Source of the DNA: Aquamicrobium lusatiense
GTDB taxonomy: Bacteria > Pseudomonadota > Alphaproteobacteria > Rhizobiales > Rhizobiaceae
Direction of reading: 5' to 3'
DNA: 64,000 nt
Assembly: GCF_014201615.1 (NCBI RefSeq)
Contig: NZ_JACHEU010000001.1
Coordinates: forward strand, 1,197,631 to 1,261,630
Within the stretch, counting starts at the first letter, position 1. Every line of letters begins with the position of its first letter. Below are positions 44,117-52,206 of the stretch, one piece after another. Below the pieces are notes generated by a model. That model did no database searches and was not told the origin of the DNA. It was given only the letters and a program-made list of their open reading frames with translations. Made by a program: the position numbers and the translations under genes.

Positions 44117-44560
44117 TCAGGAACCGGCTTCGATCTCGGCGAAAATCCGCTCCGCCGTCTTCTTGGCCTTACCGGGATATTTCAGCCCCTTCACTGCATC
44201 GAGGTTCGTCGGCTGCCCAACGACGACAGCGCCGATCATGCCCATGCCGAAGTGCGGCGTGCACTGATACATGTAGACACCTTCCGGTCCCACCGTGACG
44301 GTGATCTGCTCGTTGGTCTTGCCTTTCCAGGTTTCGGCGCCCTCGGGCAGGCCATCCTTCATGCTGGCCGAATTGTGGCTCTTGTCGGTGGGGATGAAGG
44401 TGATGGTGTCGCCCGGCGCAGCCCTGACCACGAGCGGCTCGAACATCATCGCCGTGCCATCCGAGGCCTTGTTCAGCATCTTTACCTCATGGTCCGCCGC
44501 AAGGGCGGAAACAGGCAGCGCAAGACCGATGGCCACAGCAGCGGCAAAAAACGTCTTCAA
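44117..44560 (-). CDS. Pseudoazurin (type 1 copper protein)
   Basis: 147 residues from a TTG at 44560, which follows a strong GGAGG by 7 bases; no in-frame ATG is near. Signal peptide to about residue 22 (ALAADHEV). Type 1 copper ligands are His62 (SHNSASMK), Cys100 and His103 (YQCTPHFG) and Met108. Pseudoazurins are periplasmic one-electron carriers between c-type cytochromes and reductases or oxidases. Its place at the edge of the sox cluster makes it a candidate acceptor for SoxCD or SoxXA electrons (inference). Confidence 0.88.
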   Translation of the reverse strand: MKTFFAAAVAIGLALPVSALAADHEVKMLNKASDGTAMMFEPLVVRAAPGDTITFIPTDKSHNSASMKDGLPEGAETWKGKTNEQITVTVGPEGVYMYQCTPHFGMGMIGAVVVGQPTNLDAVKGLKYPGKAKKTAERIFAEIEAGS

Positions 44561-44663
44561 GATAGTACCTCCAGTAAAAACAAGGACATGGAGCGCGCCG
44601 GGACTGCACTTCCGCGTCCATGCGTTCCAATATTCGGTTTCGGGGTCAAGCGGCGAAAAAGCC

Positions 44664-45134
44664 TCAGAGACCATTTGCCGCCTGATCGACGATTTCGGTG
44701 AGAAGCGTGTTGACCTCATCCCGGCCGGGACCTGACGGCAACTCGCGGAAGCCGATGACGACCTCGCCGGGTTTCGTTTCCGCCTCATAGGCGAAAACGA
44801 TGTAGGGGCAGAAGGCGATGTTGGCGATGTCGGCTTCCATGGCGTTGCGCGACACCACGGCGGAGCAGAATTGCAGGAACTCCGCATTGCGATAAAGCTT
44901 CCTGCCACCCACGTCTGCGGCGGTGCGTTCCAGCATGTCGCCGATATGGCCGTGATAGTCCACGACATAGCCGCGATTGACGATGGCGTCTTCGAGATCG
45001 GCGATCACCTGCGTGAAAGCCGTATCCGTCGTCACGGTGTGGACACCGTCCTGCGCCTGCGCGTCGGGGCTCATAACGGCACCGGCCAATCCCAGCGCAA
45101 GCAGGGCTGCGCCGACACCTTTTGGCATAAGCAT
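44664..45134 (-). CDS. DUF302 family periplasmic protein
   Basis: 156 residues from ATG 45134, preceded by GAGGAGG. A signal peptide covers residues 1-27 (LLALGLAGAVMSPDAQAQ). The DUF302 fold follows (VIADLEDAIVNRGYVVDYHGHIGDML), with two cysteines, in FLQFCSAVV and IAFCPYIVF. DUF302 proteins often lie beside sulfur oxidation genes; their function is unknown. Divergent from the SoxH-like gene across a spacer with a perfect inverted repeat. Confidence 0.82.
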   Translation of the reverse strand: MLMPKGVGAALLALGLAGAVMSPDAQAQDGVHTVTTDTAFTQVIADLEDAIVNRGYVVDYHGHIGDMLERTAADVGGRKLYRNAEFLQFCSAVVSRNAMEADIANIAFCPYIVFAYEAETKPGEVVIGFRELPSGPGRDEVNTLLTEIVDQAANGL

Positions 45135-45212
45135 ATAATTCCTCCTCGGGTCCCAACCCCGAATTGCATGAGGCTGCAATCCGCCATGCAAGGCTAGCCT
45201 GCTTCTTCATAA

Positions 45213-45238
45213 TATGCAAAAAATAAAATGTTTGCATA
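45213..45238. promoter_or_regulatory. Perfect inverted repeat between the DUF302 and SoxH-like genes
   Basis: TATGCAAA-N10-TTTGCATA, arms at 45213-45220 and 45231-45238, in an AT-rich spacer of a GC-rich genome. It lies just before the ribosome binding site of the SoxH-like gene, a position suited to a repressor site acting on one or both genes. Confidence 0.6.
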
Positions 45239-45253
45239 GAAGGAGATTGGCAT

Positions 45254-46192
45254 ATGCCCACCATGTCGTCCCGCAGAAGCGGACCGGACCGCAGGCACTT
45301 TCTTGGCGGAGCGGCTGCCTTGCTTGGTGGCACCGTTGCTTTTCCCTTTGCAAGGGCCTTTGCGCAAACTCTTTCCACGGGCAGCGCCGAGCTGACCGTC
45401 GTCAGCGACGGCATGATGACCTTGCCGCTCGGCCTCATTTTTCCCGATGCGCCGCAGGAAGAGCTGGTGAAGCTGCTGGAGGAATACGGGCAGCCGGCCG
45501 ATGCAATGCGGCCCGATTGCAACGTCACGCTGGTGCGCACGGGGGATCGGCTCGCCATCTTCGATGTGGGCGCGGGGCCGAACTTCATGTCCAGCACGGG
45601 AAAGCTGCTGGGTTCTCTGGCGGCGGCGGGCGTTGCTCCCGGCGACGTGACCGATGTCGTCATCACCCACGCCCATCCCGACCATATATGGGGCCTGACC
45701 GACGACTTTGACGAACTGGTGTTCGCGGATGCGGATTATCATATCGGGGCGAGGGAATGGGAATTCTGGTCCTCGCCCGATGCCATGGCGCAGATGCCGG
45801 AGGACCGGCAGACCTTCGTGGTCGGCGCGCAGAACCGTTTTGCGGCGCTCGACGGTCGCGTGAACCTTATTGGAAATGGCGATGAGGTTTTGCCGGGCAT
45901 CGAGGCCATGGAGACGCCCGGTCATACGCCGGGCCATCTGTCGTTCATGGTCCATGGGCCGGAGCCGGTGCTGATCGTCGGCGATGCCATCGGCAACGAC
46001 ACGGTCGCCTTCGCACATCCCGAGTGGCCGACCGCCAGCGATCAGGATCCTGCACTGGGTGCGAAGACCCGGGCGGCGCTGCTGGACAGGCTGGCGGGCG
46101 ACAAGGCAAGAGCCATCGGCTTCCACTTTCCGCATCCGGGTGCGGGCATTGTCGAGCGGCGCGGCGCGGCTTTCGTCTACGTGGCCGCCTGA
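45254..46192 (+). CDS. soxH: SoxH-like metallo-beta-lactamase fold protein
   Basis: 312 residues with a twin-arginine signal (GPDRRHFLGGAAALLGG), so folded export to the periplasm is likely. The MBL metal site is ITHAHPDHIWG, with GHTPGHLSFM and VGDAIGND further on. It resembles SoxH and quinoprotein-relay-type MBL proteins found with sox genes in Paracoccus; SoxH is not required for thiosulfate oxidation there and its substrate is unknown. AAGGAG precedes the ATG by 8 bases. Convergent to soxT. Confidence 0.8.
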   Translation: MPTMSSRRSGPDRRHFLGGAAALLGGTVAFPFARAFAQTLSTGSAELTVVSDGMMTLPLGLIFPDAPQEELVKLLEEYGQPADAMRPDCNVTLVRTGDRLAIFDVGAGPNFMSSTGKLLGSLAAAGVAPGDVTDVVITHAHPDHIWGLTDDFDELVFADADYHIGAREWEFWSSPDAMAQMPEDRQTFVVGAQNRFAALDGRVNLIGNGDEVLPGIEAMETPGHTPGHLSFMVHGPEPVLIVGDAIGNDTVAFAHPEWPTASDQDPALGAKTRAALLDRLAGDKARAIGFHFPHPGAGIVERRGAAFVYVAA

Positions 46193-46230
46193 CGCCCGGA
46201 AATGGTGGCTTCGGGCAATGTACCCTGGCC

Positions 46231-47325
46231 CTATTCGGCAGGCTGGCGATCCATGGCGCGGAATGCGCCGAGCGGCGAGCCTTCGATCAGATAGGCGAGC
46301 CCGAGCTTCGCGCCGAGAAAGATGGAGGCCAGCACCAGTGGCGCCGATATGGCGAGGGCCGAAACGCCGGTAACGCCCTGACCGATGGTGCAGCCCATGG
46401 CGAAGACGCCGCCAAAGCCCATCAGCGCGCCGCCGGCAATGTGGCGGCCAAGCTCGCGCGCGTCGTCGCAGGCTTCCCAGCGCACGTCGCGCTTCCACGC
46501 GGCGCAGGCCGCAGCACCGCCGATAACGCCCAGCACAAGGCCGACACCGTAATCCGGCACCACGCCGGTGAAGGTAATGGCGTGCAGAATGGTGTCTGCC
46601 ACCGGCACCACGAAGGATCCGGCCTCGATCTGCACCACCTCGAAAGAGTGTTCGCTCGCATAGGTCGTGGCCCACCAGCCGAAGGTGATGATCAGGCCGA
46701 TGGTGAGACCGGTCAGGATCGAGCCCGCATGGCTGCGATAACGGCGTTCGCTGAATATCCAGCAGAACATGGCGAGGCCGGCAACCAGAGCGATGGTGAG
46801 GGTCAGGTCATGTCCCGACCACCATGACGCCAGCGCACCGATAGACTGGCCGCCCATTTCGGACAGGTCGATGGCGTGATTGTCCGAAAGCGCGACGCGC
46901 GCCTGCGCGACGAGACCTTTCTGCGCCGACATTGCCGCGAGACCCAGCACGATCAGCACGATCAGGGAGCGCAGGCTGCCGCCGCCCAGCCGCACGAGCG
47001 CGCCGAAGCTGCATGTGCCCACCAGCGCCATGCCGATGCCGAAGGCCAGCCCGCCTGCTATGGCGCCCACCCAGGCGAAGCTGGAATGGATGTAGAAGCT
47101 CGATTGCGTATCGACCACGCCGAGCGCCTGCAGCGACTGGGTGGCGATCATGGCGGTGGCTGCGGCCAGCATCCATGTGCGAACGCCGCGGCTGTCGTCG
47201 GCGTACCACATGCGCTCCAGCGCGGACATGGTGCAGAAATGATTGGCGCGTGCCACGAAGCCGAGCAGAATGCCGGCCCCGAGCCCGGCAAAGGCAAGGA
47301 ACCATGGATGGGTGGCGATATTCAT
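46231..47325 (-). CDS. soxT: SoxT-type YeeE/YedE permease, probable thiosulfate transporter
   Basis: 364 residues, about nine or ten membrane segments. Three conserved cysteine motifs mark the YeeE/YedE family: ARANHFCTMSALER, VGTCSFGALVRLGGGS and AMGCTIGQGVTGVSAL. In characterised YeeE these cysteines pass thiosulfate through the membrane. A gene of this family, soxT, follows soxR in the sox cluster of Pseudaminobacter. It is the last gene of the leftward soxS-soxR-soxT set, with a GGGAGGG ribosome binding site. Confidence 0.85.
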   Translation of the reverse strand: MNIATHPWFLAFAGLGAGILLGFVARANHFCTMSALERMWYADDSRGVRTWMLAAATAMIATQSLQALGVVDTQSSFYIHSSFAWVGAIAGGLAFGIGMALVGTCSFGALVRLGGGSLRSLIVLIVLGLAAMSAQKGLVAQARVALSDNHAIDLSEMGGQSIGALASWWSGHDLTLTIALVAGLAMFCWIFSERRYRSHAGSILTGLTIGLIITFGWWATTYASEHSFEVVQIEAGSFVVPVADTILHAITFTGVVPDYGVGLVLGVIGGAAACAAWKRDVRWEACDDARELGRHIAGGALMGFGGVFAMGCTIGQGVTGVSALAISAPLVLASIFLGAKLGLAYLIEGSPLGAFRAMDRQPAE

Positions 47326-47425
47326 GTTTCCCTCCCTCTGGCTGAAGACCGGATTCGCGTCGACGGCGGTCCGGTCTCTGGCTGGTATCCGTGCCGCCGC
47401 GCTCTCCCGTTCGCGGCAGTCAGGT

Positions 47426-47794
47426 TCAGTCGCCTTTCGGGCGCCTCACCGGAGCACAGAACAGATTGTACAGCGTTTCGATGACCGAGGACACTTCCTT
47501 GCTGGCGATCGAATAGTAGATCACCCGGCCTTCGCGGCGGGTGTTTACCAGCCGGTCGAAGCGCAGGCGCGCAAGCTGCTGCGAAACGGCGGCCTGCGGC
47601 AGACGCATGGCCTCCTCCAGTTCGGACACCGACTTTTCACCCTCCGCCAGCAGGCACAGGATCAGAAGCCGGCCTTCATGGGCAAGGGCCTTCAGCAACT
47701 CGCTGGCTTCACGGGCCTGCGCCAGCAGCTCGTTGAAATCTTCCGGCGTCTGGGCGTCCTGGATTTTCGGCAAGCTCATAACGTCACTGACCAT
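47426..47794 (-). CDS. soxR: SoxR, ArsR family repressor of the sox genes
   Basis: 122 residues from ATG 47794 (MVSDVMSLPK); GTG 47827 and ATG 47779 are alternatives. ArsR winged helix: LLKALAHEGRLLILCLL, LPQAAVSQQLARLRFDRLVNTRREGRVIYYSI. Two cysteines, one in the first helix (LILCLLAEG) and one near the C-terminus (YNLFCAP), match the redox-sensing pair of thiol-based ArsR regulators such as SoxR and BigR. It should repress sox transcription until reduced sulfur forms an intra-protein disulfide or polysulfide link. This is not the MerR-type SoxR of enterics. Confidence 0.87.
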   Translation of the reverse strand: MVSDVMSLPKIQDAQTPEDFNELLAQAREASELLKALAHEGRLLILCLLAEGEKSVSELEEAMRLPQAAVSQQLARLRFDRLVNTRREGRVIYYSIASKEVSSVIETLYNLFCAPVRRPKGD

Positions 47795-47848
47795 CCGCAG
47801 TTGAGGCCGCGCATTTGTGCGCCGCACATTTGCATATCTTGAGGTCTG

Positions 47849-48223
47849 TTACTGTATCGGCTGGTCTTTCGGCAACAGGGCAAGAAGTTCGCCGACACGA
47901 TACCAGAAAAACTCATCACCCACATAGCCCCGGATACGCCCGATTTCCTTGCCGTTGTCCATCAGGACAAAGGTCGGAGTGAAACGCTCCTTTTGCACAT
48001 GCCTGAGATCTTCCGGCCATGGGCGCGTGATGTCGACGCGCCGCAAGGGCGCGCGGCGGCCTTCTTCGGTCTTTGGCCAAGCTGGGGCGATCTCGGCATC
48101 GAAGCGCGCGCACCACGCGCAGCCCGGCTGCTCCATCATCAGCAATTCGGCCGCGGATGCAGGTGAAAACCCGAGCAAAAACAAGACAGGCGCGAATTTC
48201 AGCAACGCCCTGAAACTGATCAT
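47849..48223 (-). CDS. soxS: SoxS, periplasmic thioredoxin-like protein
   Basis: 124 residues from ATG 48223, with a signal peptide to about residue 24 (FSPASAAEL). The redox site is CAWC (Cys35 and Cys38) and a cis-proline follows in RFTPTFVLMDNG. SoxS keeps the SoxY carrier active by reducing inactive thiol adducts, drawing electrons from SoxV. First gene of the leftward set, divergent from soxV across a 107-bp spacer with an operator-like palindrome. Confidence 0.88.
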   Translation of the reverse strand: MISFRALLKFAPVLFLLGFSPASAAELLMMEQPGCAWCARFDAEIAPAWPKTEEGRRAPLRRVDITRPWPEDLRHVQKERFTPTFVLMDNGKEIGRIRGYVGDEFFWYRVGELLALLPKDQPIQ

Positions 48224-48270
48224 AGGTGTCCTCGCACAACGTCGGCCCTTGTTTAATATAGAAATATAGC

Positions 48271-48286
48271 ATTGTATGCATTCAAT
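48271..48286. promoter_or_regulatory. Candidate SoxR operator between soxS and soxV
   Basis: ATTGTATGCATTCAAT, palindromic at 14 of 16 positions, next to AT-rich TAATATAGAAATATA. In Pseudaminobacter the soxS-soxV spacer is one of two known SoxR binding regions. Confidence 0.6.
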
Positions 48287-48330
48287 AGGCCAGACTGACG
48301 CAAGGCCTGATCTGCGATCCGGGAGGGGAA

Positions 48331-49065
48331 ATGCTGGATGTAAGCGTGGGCGCCGCATTGCTGGCGGGGCTGTTGTCATTTGTGTCCCCCTGCGTCCTGC
48401 CGATCGTTCCCCCTTATCTGGCCTGGCTGGCCGGTGTGAGCTTCGATGAACTGCGCGACGAAGCGCCCGGTGCTGAGCAGCGCAGGCGGGTGATCATTGC
48501 CGCTTTCGCTTTCGTGCTCGGCTTTGCCACGGTATTCATCGCGCTCGGTGCAACCGCAAGTGTCATCGGCAAGACCATCGCCCAGTACTTCGATACGCTG
48601 GCGATCGTCGCCGGCATTCTGATCATCATCATGGGGCTGCACTTTCTGGGCGTGTTCCGCATCGGCATGCTCTATCGCGAGGCGCGCGTACAGGTGGACC
48701 GCAAGCCGGCGGGGCCGCTGGGCGCCTATGTCATCGGACTGGCCTTTGCCTTTGGCTGGACGCCCTGCGTCGGGCCGGTTCTGGCCGCCATTCTGTTCAT
48801 TGCCGGCAGTGAGGGCACCGCACTGCGCGGTGCCGCCCTGCTTGGCGCCTATTCGCTGGGCATCGGCATCCCCTTCCTGCTCGCCGCCATCTTCGCCAGC
48901 CGTTTCCTTGGCTGGGCCGCGCGTTTCAAAAAGCACATGCGCAAGGTCGAGATGGCAATGGGCGGCCTGCTGGTGCTCACCGGCATATTGTTCATCACCG
49001 GCCAGATGTCGGCGATCTCGTACTGGCTTCTGGAAACCTTTCCGGCATTCCAGACCATCGGTTAG
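48331..49065 (+). CDS. soxV: SoxV, CcdA/DsbD-type membrane thiol transporter
   Basis: 244 residues, six membrane helices. The two reactive cysteines lie in SFVSPCVLPIVP (Cys21) and FGWTPCVGPVLA, the pattern of CcdA. It carries reducing equivalents from cytoplasmic thioredoxin to the periplasmic thioredoxins SoxW and SoxS. GGAGGGGAA precedes the start. Its stop codon is inside a 16-bp perfect tandem duplication; soxW follows after 27 bp. Confidence 0.92.
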   Translation: MLDVSVGAALLAGLLSFVSPCVLPIVPPYLAWLAGVSFDELRDEAPGAEQRRRVIIAAFAFVLGFATVFIALGATASVIGKTIAQYFDTLAIVAGILIIIMGLHFLGVFRIGMLYREARVQVDRKPAGPLGAYVIGLAFAFGWTPCVGPVLAAILFIAGSEGTALRGAALLGAYSLGIGIPFLLAAIFASRFLGWAARFKKHMRKVEMAMGGLLVLTGILFITGQMSAISYWLLETFPAFQTIG

Positions 49066-49081
49066 CCAGACCATCGGTTAG
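49050..49081. repeat. 16-bp tandem duplication at the soxV stop codon
   Basis: CCAGACCATCGGTTAG occurs at 49050-49065 and again at 49066-49081. The first copy encodes the last codons and stop of soxV; the second repeats the same stop just before the soxW ribosome binding site. Confidence 0.9.
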
Positions 49082-49092
49082 GAGGAGAAAAC

Positions 49093-49689
49093 ATGCACAA
49101 GCTTCTGGCCCGCGCCGTCACCATGCTGATGGCGCTTGCTTTTTCACAGACGCTGCATGCGGCGGAAGTGGGCGATGATGGCCTGCACAAGGAGGCGTGG
49201 TTCACCATCACCTTCCGCGACATTGCCGACGACATCGCGCAGGCAAAGGCCGAGGGCAAGCGGCTGGCTCTCACCTTCGAGCAGCGCGGCTGCATCTATT
49301 GCGCGCAGATGCACGAGAAGATTCTCTCCGATCCTGAAGTGCGCGACTATATCGCGGCGAACTTCATGGTCGTGCAGTACAATATGTTCGGCGACGAGGA
49401 GGTCACCGATCTGGATGGCGAGACGCTGACGGAAAAAACCGCCGCGCGCCGGTGGGGCTACGTTTTCACGCCGACCATCGTGTTTCTTCCGGAGGAAGCA
49501 CCGGAAGGCAAGACGGTGGCGGAAGCCGCTGTGGCCACCATGCCCGGCGCCTTCGGGAAATGGACCTTTCTCAACATGTTCCGCTGGGTGAGGGAGAAGG
49601 GCTACGAGCGCGACGAGCACTTCCAGCAATATCATGCGCGCATCATAAACGAGCTGCGCGCCGAAGGCCGGCTTGGGGATGAAGAGTGA
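49093..49689 (+). CDS. soxW: SoxW, periplasmic thioredoxin
   Basis: 198 residues with a signal peptide (to about residue 23, TLHAAEV). The thioredoxin-like site is GCIYC (Cys67 and Cys70) and the cis-proline is in VFTPTIVFL. SoxW is a partner of SoxV in delivering electrons to the periplasm; in Paracoccus it is not essential. A GGAGGAG site lies upstream. The 111-bp gap to soxX carries an AT-rich operator-like element. Confidence 0.9.
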   Translation: MHKLLARAVTMLMALAFSQTLHAAEVGDDGLHKEAWFTITFRDIADDIAQAKAEGKRLALTFEQRGCIYCAQMHEKILSDPEVRDYIAANFMVVQYNMFGDEEVTDLDGETLTEKTAARRWGYVFTPTIVFLPEEAPEGKTVAEAAVATMPGAFGKWTFLNMFRWVREKGYERDEHFQQYHARIINELRAEGRLGDEE

Positions 49690-49698
49690 TATATTCAC

Positions 49699-49720
49699 AA
49701 ATTCATATTTTTTGATTGAT
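49699..49720. promoter_or_regulatory. Candidate SoxR operator between soxW and soxX
   Basis: AAATTCATAT followed by a T run and GATTGAT, preceded by ATATTCAC. It matches the element before soxC at 18 of 22 positions. The soxW-soxX spacer is the second known SoxR binding region in Pseudaminobacter. Confidence 0.6.
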
Positions 49721-49800
49721 TGGCCGGTAAGGCCGGATTATCGTTACGTCAGGAGGAGCGGTTCGCCCTTTGCGGATCGCGGGTTGGAGGAGAAGGCCGA

Positions 49801-50262
49801 ATGAGGCGGACGCTCACCGCTATCGCTGCTGTTGCCGTTTGCGCCGTTGCCGGAATGGCGCGGGCTGGCGAGATCGCGCCGGCCGATGTGGCTTTCGAGG
49901 ACATGGCGGTCGCCACGTCGCTGACCGGTGCGCCGGGTAACCCGGAAGAGGGCGCCAAGGCGCTCGCCAATCGCGGTCTCGGCAATTGCCTCGCCTGCCA
50001 TGCGGTGGCTGCTTTGACGAAGGAGCAGTTCCACGGCGATGTTGCGCCGGCGCTCGATGGGGTCGCGGATCGCTGGTCGCCGGAAGAGCTGCGCGCCATC
50101 GTCGTCGATGCCAAGCAGGTGTTCTCGGATGAAACGATGATGCCGGGCTTTTACAGCCTGAATCTGGGCAAGGATGTCCGCAAGGACCTTGCCGGAAAAA
50201 CGATACTGACCGCGCAGCAGGTCGAGGATGTGGTCGCTTATCTGGCGACGCTCAAGGAATGA
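49801..50262 (+). CDS. soxX: SoxX, monoheme cytochrome c subunit of SoxXA
   Basis: 153 residues from ATG 49801, with GGAGGAGAAGG before it. Signal peptide to about residue 23 (AGMARAGE). One heme site, GNCLACH (Cys63-His67), with the Met axial ligand probably in ETMMPGFY. SoxXA couples thiosulfate oxidatively to the SoxY cysteine, passing two electrons to the respiratory chain. The open frame extends upstream to 49720 but has no signal peptide there. Confidence 0.94.
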   Translation: MRRTLTAIAAVAVCAVAGMARAGEIAPADVAFEDMAVATSLTGAPGNPEEGAKALANRGLGNCLACHAVAALTKEQFHGDVAPALDGVADRWSPEELRAIVVDAKQVFSDETMMPGFYSLNLGKDVRKDLAGKTILTAQQVEDVVAYLATLKE

Positions 50263-50279
50263 ACAGGAAGGAGACAAGC

Positions 50280-50735
50280 ATGGCTCTCAGCAGGCGTCAT
50301 GTACTCGCACTGGCCGCAGGCGCGGCTGTCGTGCCCGCATTTCAGTTTCTGCCCGGACGGGCGCTTGCTGCCCCTGAAGAGGTCGGCAAGCTGATTGCGG
50401 ACTTTGCCGGCGGCAAGGAGCCGCAGAGCGGCAAGATCACGCTCACCGCGCCGGAGATCGCCGAGAATGGCAACACCGTGCCGATCTCGGTCGAGGTTGA
50501 GAGCGAGATGGAAGGTGACGACATGGTCAATCAGGTGCTGATTCTGGCTGATGGCAATCCGAGCGCCGATGTGGCGACCTTCGCCTTCACCGCGATGAGC
50601 GGCAAGGCGGCCGCAACCACCCGCATGCGTCTGGCCAAGACCCAGAACGTCATCGCGGTGGCGAAGATGGCCGACGGGTCGGTCTACATGGACAGGAAGG
50701 AAGTGAAGGTGACCATCGGCGGCTGCGGCGGCTGA
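50280..50735 (+). CDS. soxY: SoxY, sulfur carrier subunit
   Basis: 151 residues from ATG 50280, which has GAAGGAG 7 bases upstream; an in-frame ATG at 50259 overlaps soxX. Twin-arginine signal (LSRRHVLALAAG): SoxYZ is exported folded. The C-terminal GGCGG swinging arm carries the cysteine (Cys149) on which thiosulfate is bound and processed. It forms a heterodimer with SoxZ. Confidence 0.96.
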   Translation: MALSRRHVLALAAGAAVVPAFQFLPGRALAAPEEVGKLIADFAGGKEPQSGKITLTAPEIAENGNTVPISVEVESEMEGDDMVNQVLILADGNPSADVATFAFTAMSGKAAATTRMRLAKTQNVIAVAKMADGSVYMDRKEVKVTIGGCGG

Positions 50736-50779
50736 CCGGTGCTTTCATCCCCCTCTGGTTCTGATTTGAAGGAAAAGAA

Positions 50780-51109
50780 ATGTCTGCAGCTCCCAAGCCC
50801 CGCGTGAAGATTCCGAAGAAGGCCAAGGCCGGCGAGATCGTCGTGCTCAAGACCCTGATCAGCCATGAAATGGAATCGGGTCAGCGCAAGGACAAGGATG
50901 GCAATGTCATCCCGCGCAAGATCATCAACAAGTTTACCTGCGAGTTCAACGGTCAGCCGGTGTTCTCGTGCGACATCGATCCGGCCATTTCGGCCAATCC
51001 CTATTTCGAGTTCAGCGCGAAGGTTAACGAAAGCGGCACCTTCAAGCTGACATGGGTCGATGACGACGGATCGGTATACACCGACGAGCAGACAATCGAA
51101 GTGGCCTGA
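50780..51109 (+). CDS. soxZ: SoxZ, partner of the sulfur carrier SoxY
   Basis: 109 residues, immunoglobulin-like, with no signal peptide of its own: it is carried out by the Tat signal of SoxY. Family marks are LKTLISHEMESGQRKD, IINKFTCEFNGQPVF, NPYFEF and WVDDDGSVYT. It begins 44 bp after soxY. Confidence 0.96.
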   Translation: MSAAPKPRVKIPKKAKAGEIVVLKTLISHEMESGQRKDKDGNVIPRKIINKFTCEFNGQPVFSCDIDPAISANPYFEFSAKVNESGTFKLTWVDDDGSVYTDEQTIEVA

Positions 51110-51156
51110 GCCAGATGCGCGGCTGACATGCCGCGCGCCAGCGGGGGAGGACGAGG

Positions 51157-52017
51157 GTGAGCACACGTTCCATTGCGGCATTGTCCGCTCTTTGTGCAAG
51201 TGTTGCGGCATTGGTGGTTGGGGCTGCCTGGGCTGATCCGGTTGATGAGGAGCTTGAGATCGACGGCGTGGAAATGATCACCCGCGCCCCCGCTCCGGAG
51301 GGGCACCCTTTCGATGAGGTGCTGTCGGGCTGGCTGTTCCGCGAGGCGGAGACACGCGAGACGGAAGCCGATTCCTTTGCCAATCCGGGCATGCTCACCG
51401 TCGAGCGCGGCGCCGATGTCTGGGACACGGTCGAGGGTGCGGCAGGCAAGTCCTGTTCCTCCTGCCACAATGAAGCGGCGGAGAGCATGAAGGGCGTGGG
51501 CGCGCGTTTCCCGAAATGGGATGCGGCCTCCGGCAAGCCCGTCAATCTGGAACTGCAGATCAACAAGTGCAGGGTCGAAAACATGGAGGCGGAGTCCTAC
51601 AAGTTCGACCATCCCGACCAGATCGCGCTCGCCGCCTATATCAAGCACCAGTCGCTGGGCATGCCGGTGAAGATCGATCTGGCCGAAGGCCAGATGCAGA
51701 GCTGGTGGGACAAGGGCAAGGAGAACTACTACACCCGCATGGGGCAGCTCAATTTTGCCTGTGCATCGTGCCACGAGGCCTCGATGGGCAAATATATCCG
51801 TGCCGACCACCTCAGCCAGGGGCAGGCCAACGGCTTCCCGACCTACCGCTTCCGCGACGGCAAGGTGATCTCGCTGCATGACCGCCTGCGCGGCTGCATC
51901 AAGGACACGCGCGCCGAAATGCCGGATGCCTTCTCCGACGATCTGATGGCGCTGGAGGTCTACGTGACGTGGCGCGGAACCGGCCTGTCGGTCGAGACGC
52001 CTGCCGTCCGTCAGTAA
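51157..52017 (+). CDS. soxA: SoxA, diheme cytochrome c subunit of SoxXA
   Basis: 286 residues from a GTG at 51157 (GAGG just before). Signal peptide to about residue 26. Two heme sites: CSSCH (100-104) and CASCH (202-206), so it is the diheme form as in Paracoccus. Cys138 (KCRVENME) fits the thiolate ligand of the first heme and Cys247 (RLRGCIKDTRAEM) the active-site persulfide ligand of the second. It is followed by a 189-bp gap with hairpins before soxB. Confidence 0.95.
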   Translation: MSTRSIAALSALCASVAALVVGAAWADPVDEELEIDGVEMITRAPAPEGHPFDEVLSGWLFREAETRETEADSFANPGMLTVERGADVWDTVEGAAGKSCSSCHNEAAESMKGVGARFPKWDAASGKPVNLELQINKCRVENMEAESYKFDHPDQIALAAYIKHQSLGMPVKIDLAEGQMQSWWDKGKENYYTRMGQLNFACASCHEASMGKYIRADHLSQGQANGFPTYRFRDGKVISLHDRLRGCIKDTRAEMPDAFSDDLMALEVYVTWRGTGLSVETPAVRQ

Positions 52018-52206
52018 GCACGACGTCAGCGATGACATGCAGCCCGGCCGGGCGTTCCGGCCGGCTGAAGCAATTCCGGCAGAAATACGCAGCGGTTTTG
52101 TATTCGGAGTTGCATTAAAACAAAGGGTTGGAGCATTTCGGCGCTTCGGAGAAGCGCGGAATTGCCCCAGAACACTTTCCGGGCCCCACGCCCTGAAGAG
52201 GCAAGC
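52018..52206. other. soxA-soxB intergenic region with two hairpins
   Basis: The longest gap inside the soxX-soxB stretch. It holds a GC-rich hairpin (52040-52067, CAGC-CGGCCGG arms) and, 75 bp later, a GCGCTTC/GAAGCGC hairpin (52141-52157) inside GAGCATTTCGG...GGAATTGC, the pattern of a short Rhizobiales repeat. An AT-rich patch lies between. It could lower or separate soxBCD expression from soxXYZA. Confidence 0.6.

Noticed and set aside
47347..47376. Hairpin GACCGGA/TCCGGTC between soxR and soxT as a terminator
   Set aside because: It has no T tract, and the genes appear to belong to one transcript. It may affect message stability, but nothing more can be supported.
47426..47827. Reading soxR as the redox-cycling MerR-type SoxR of enterics
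   Set aside because: The sequence is an ArsR winged helix with two cysteines and lies in a sulfur oxidation cluster. Only the name is shared.
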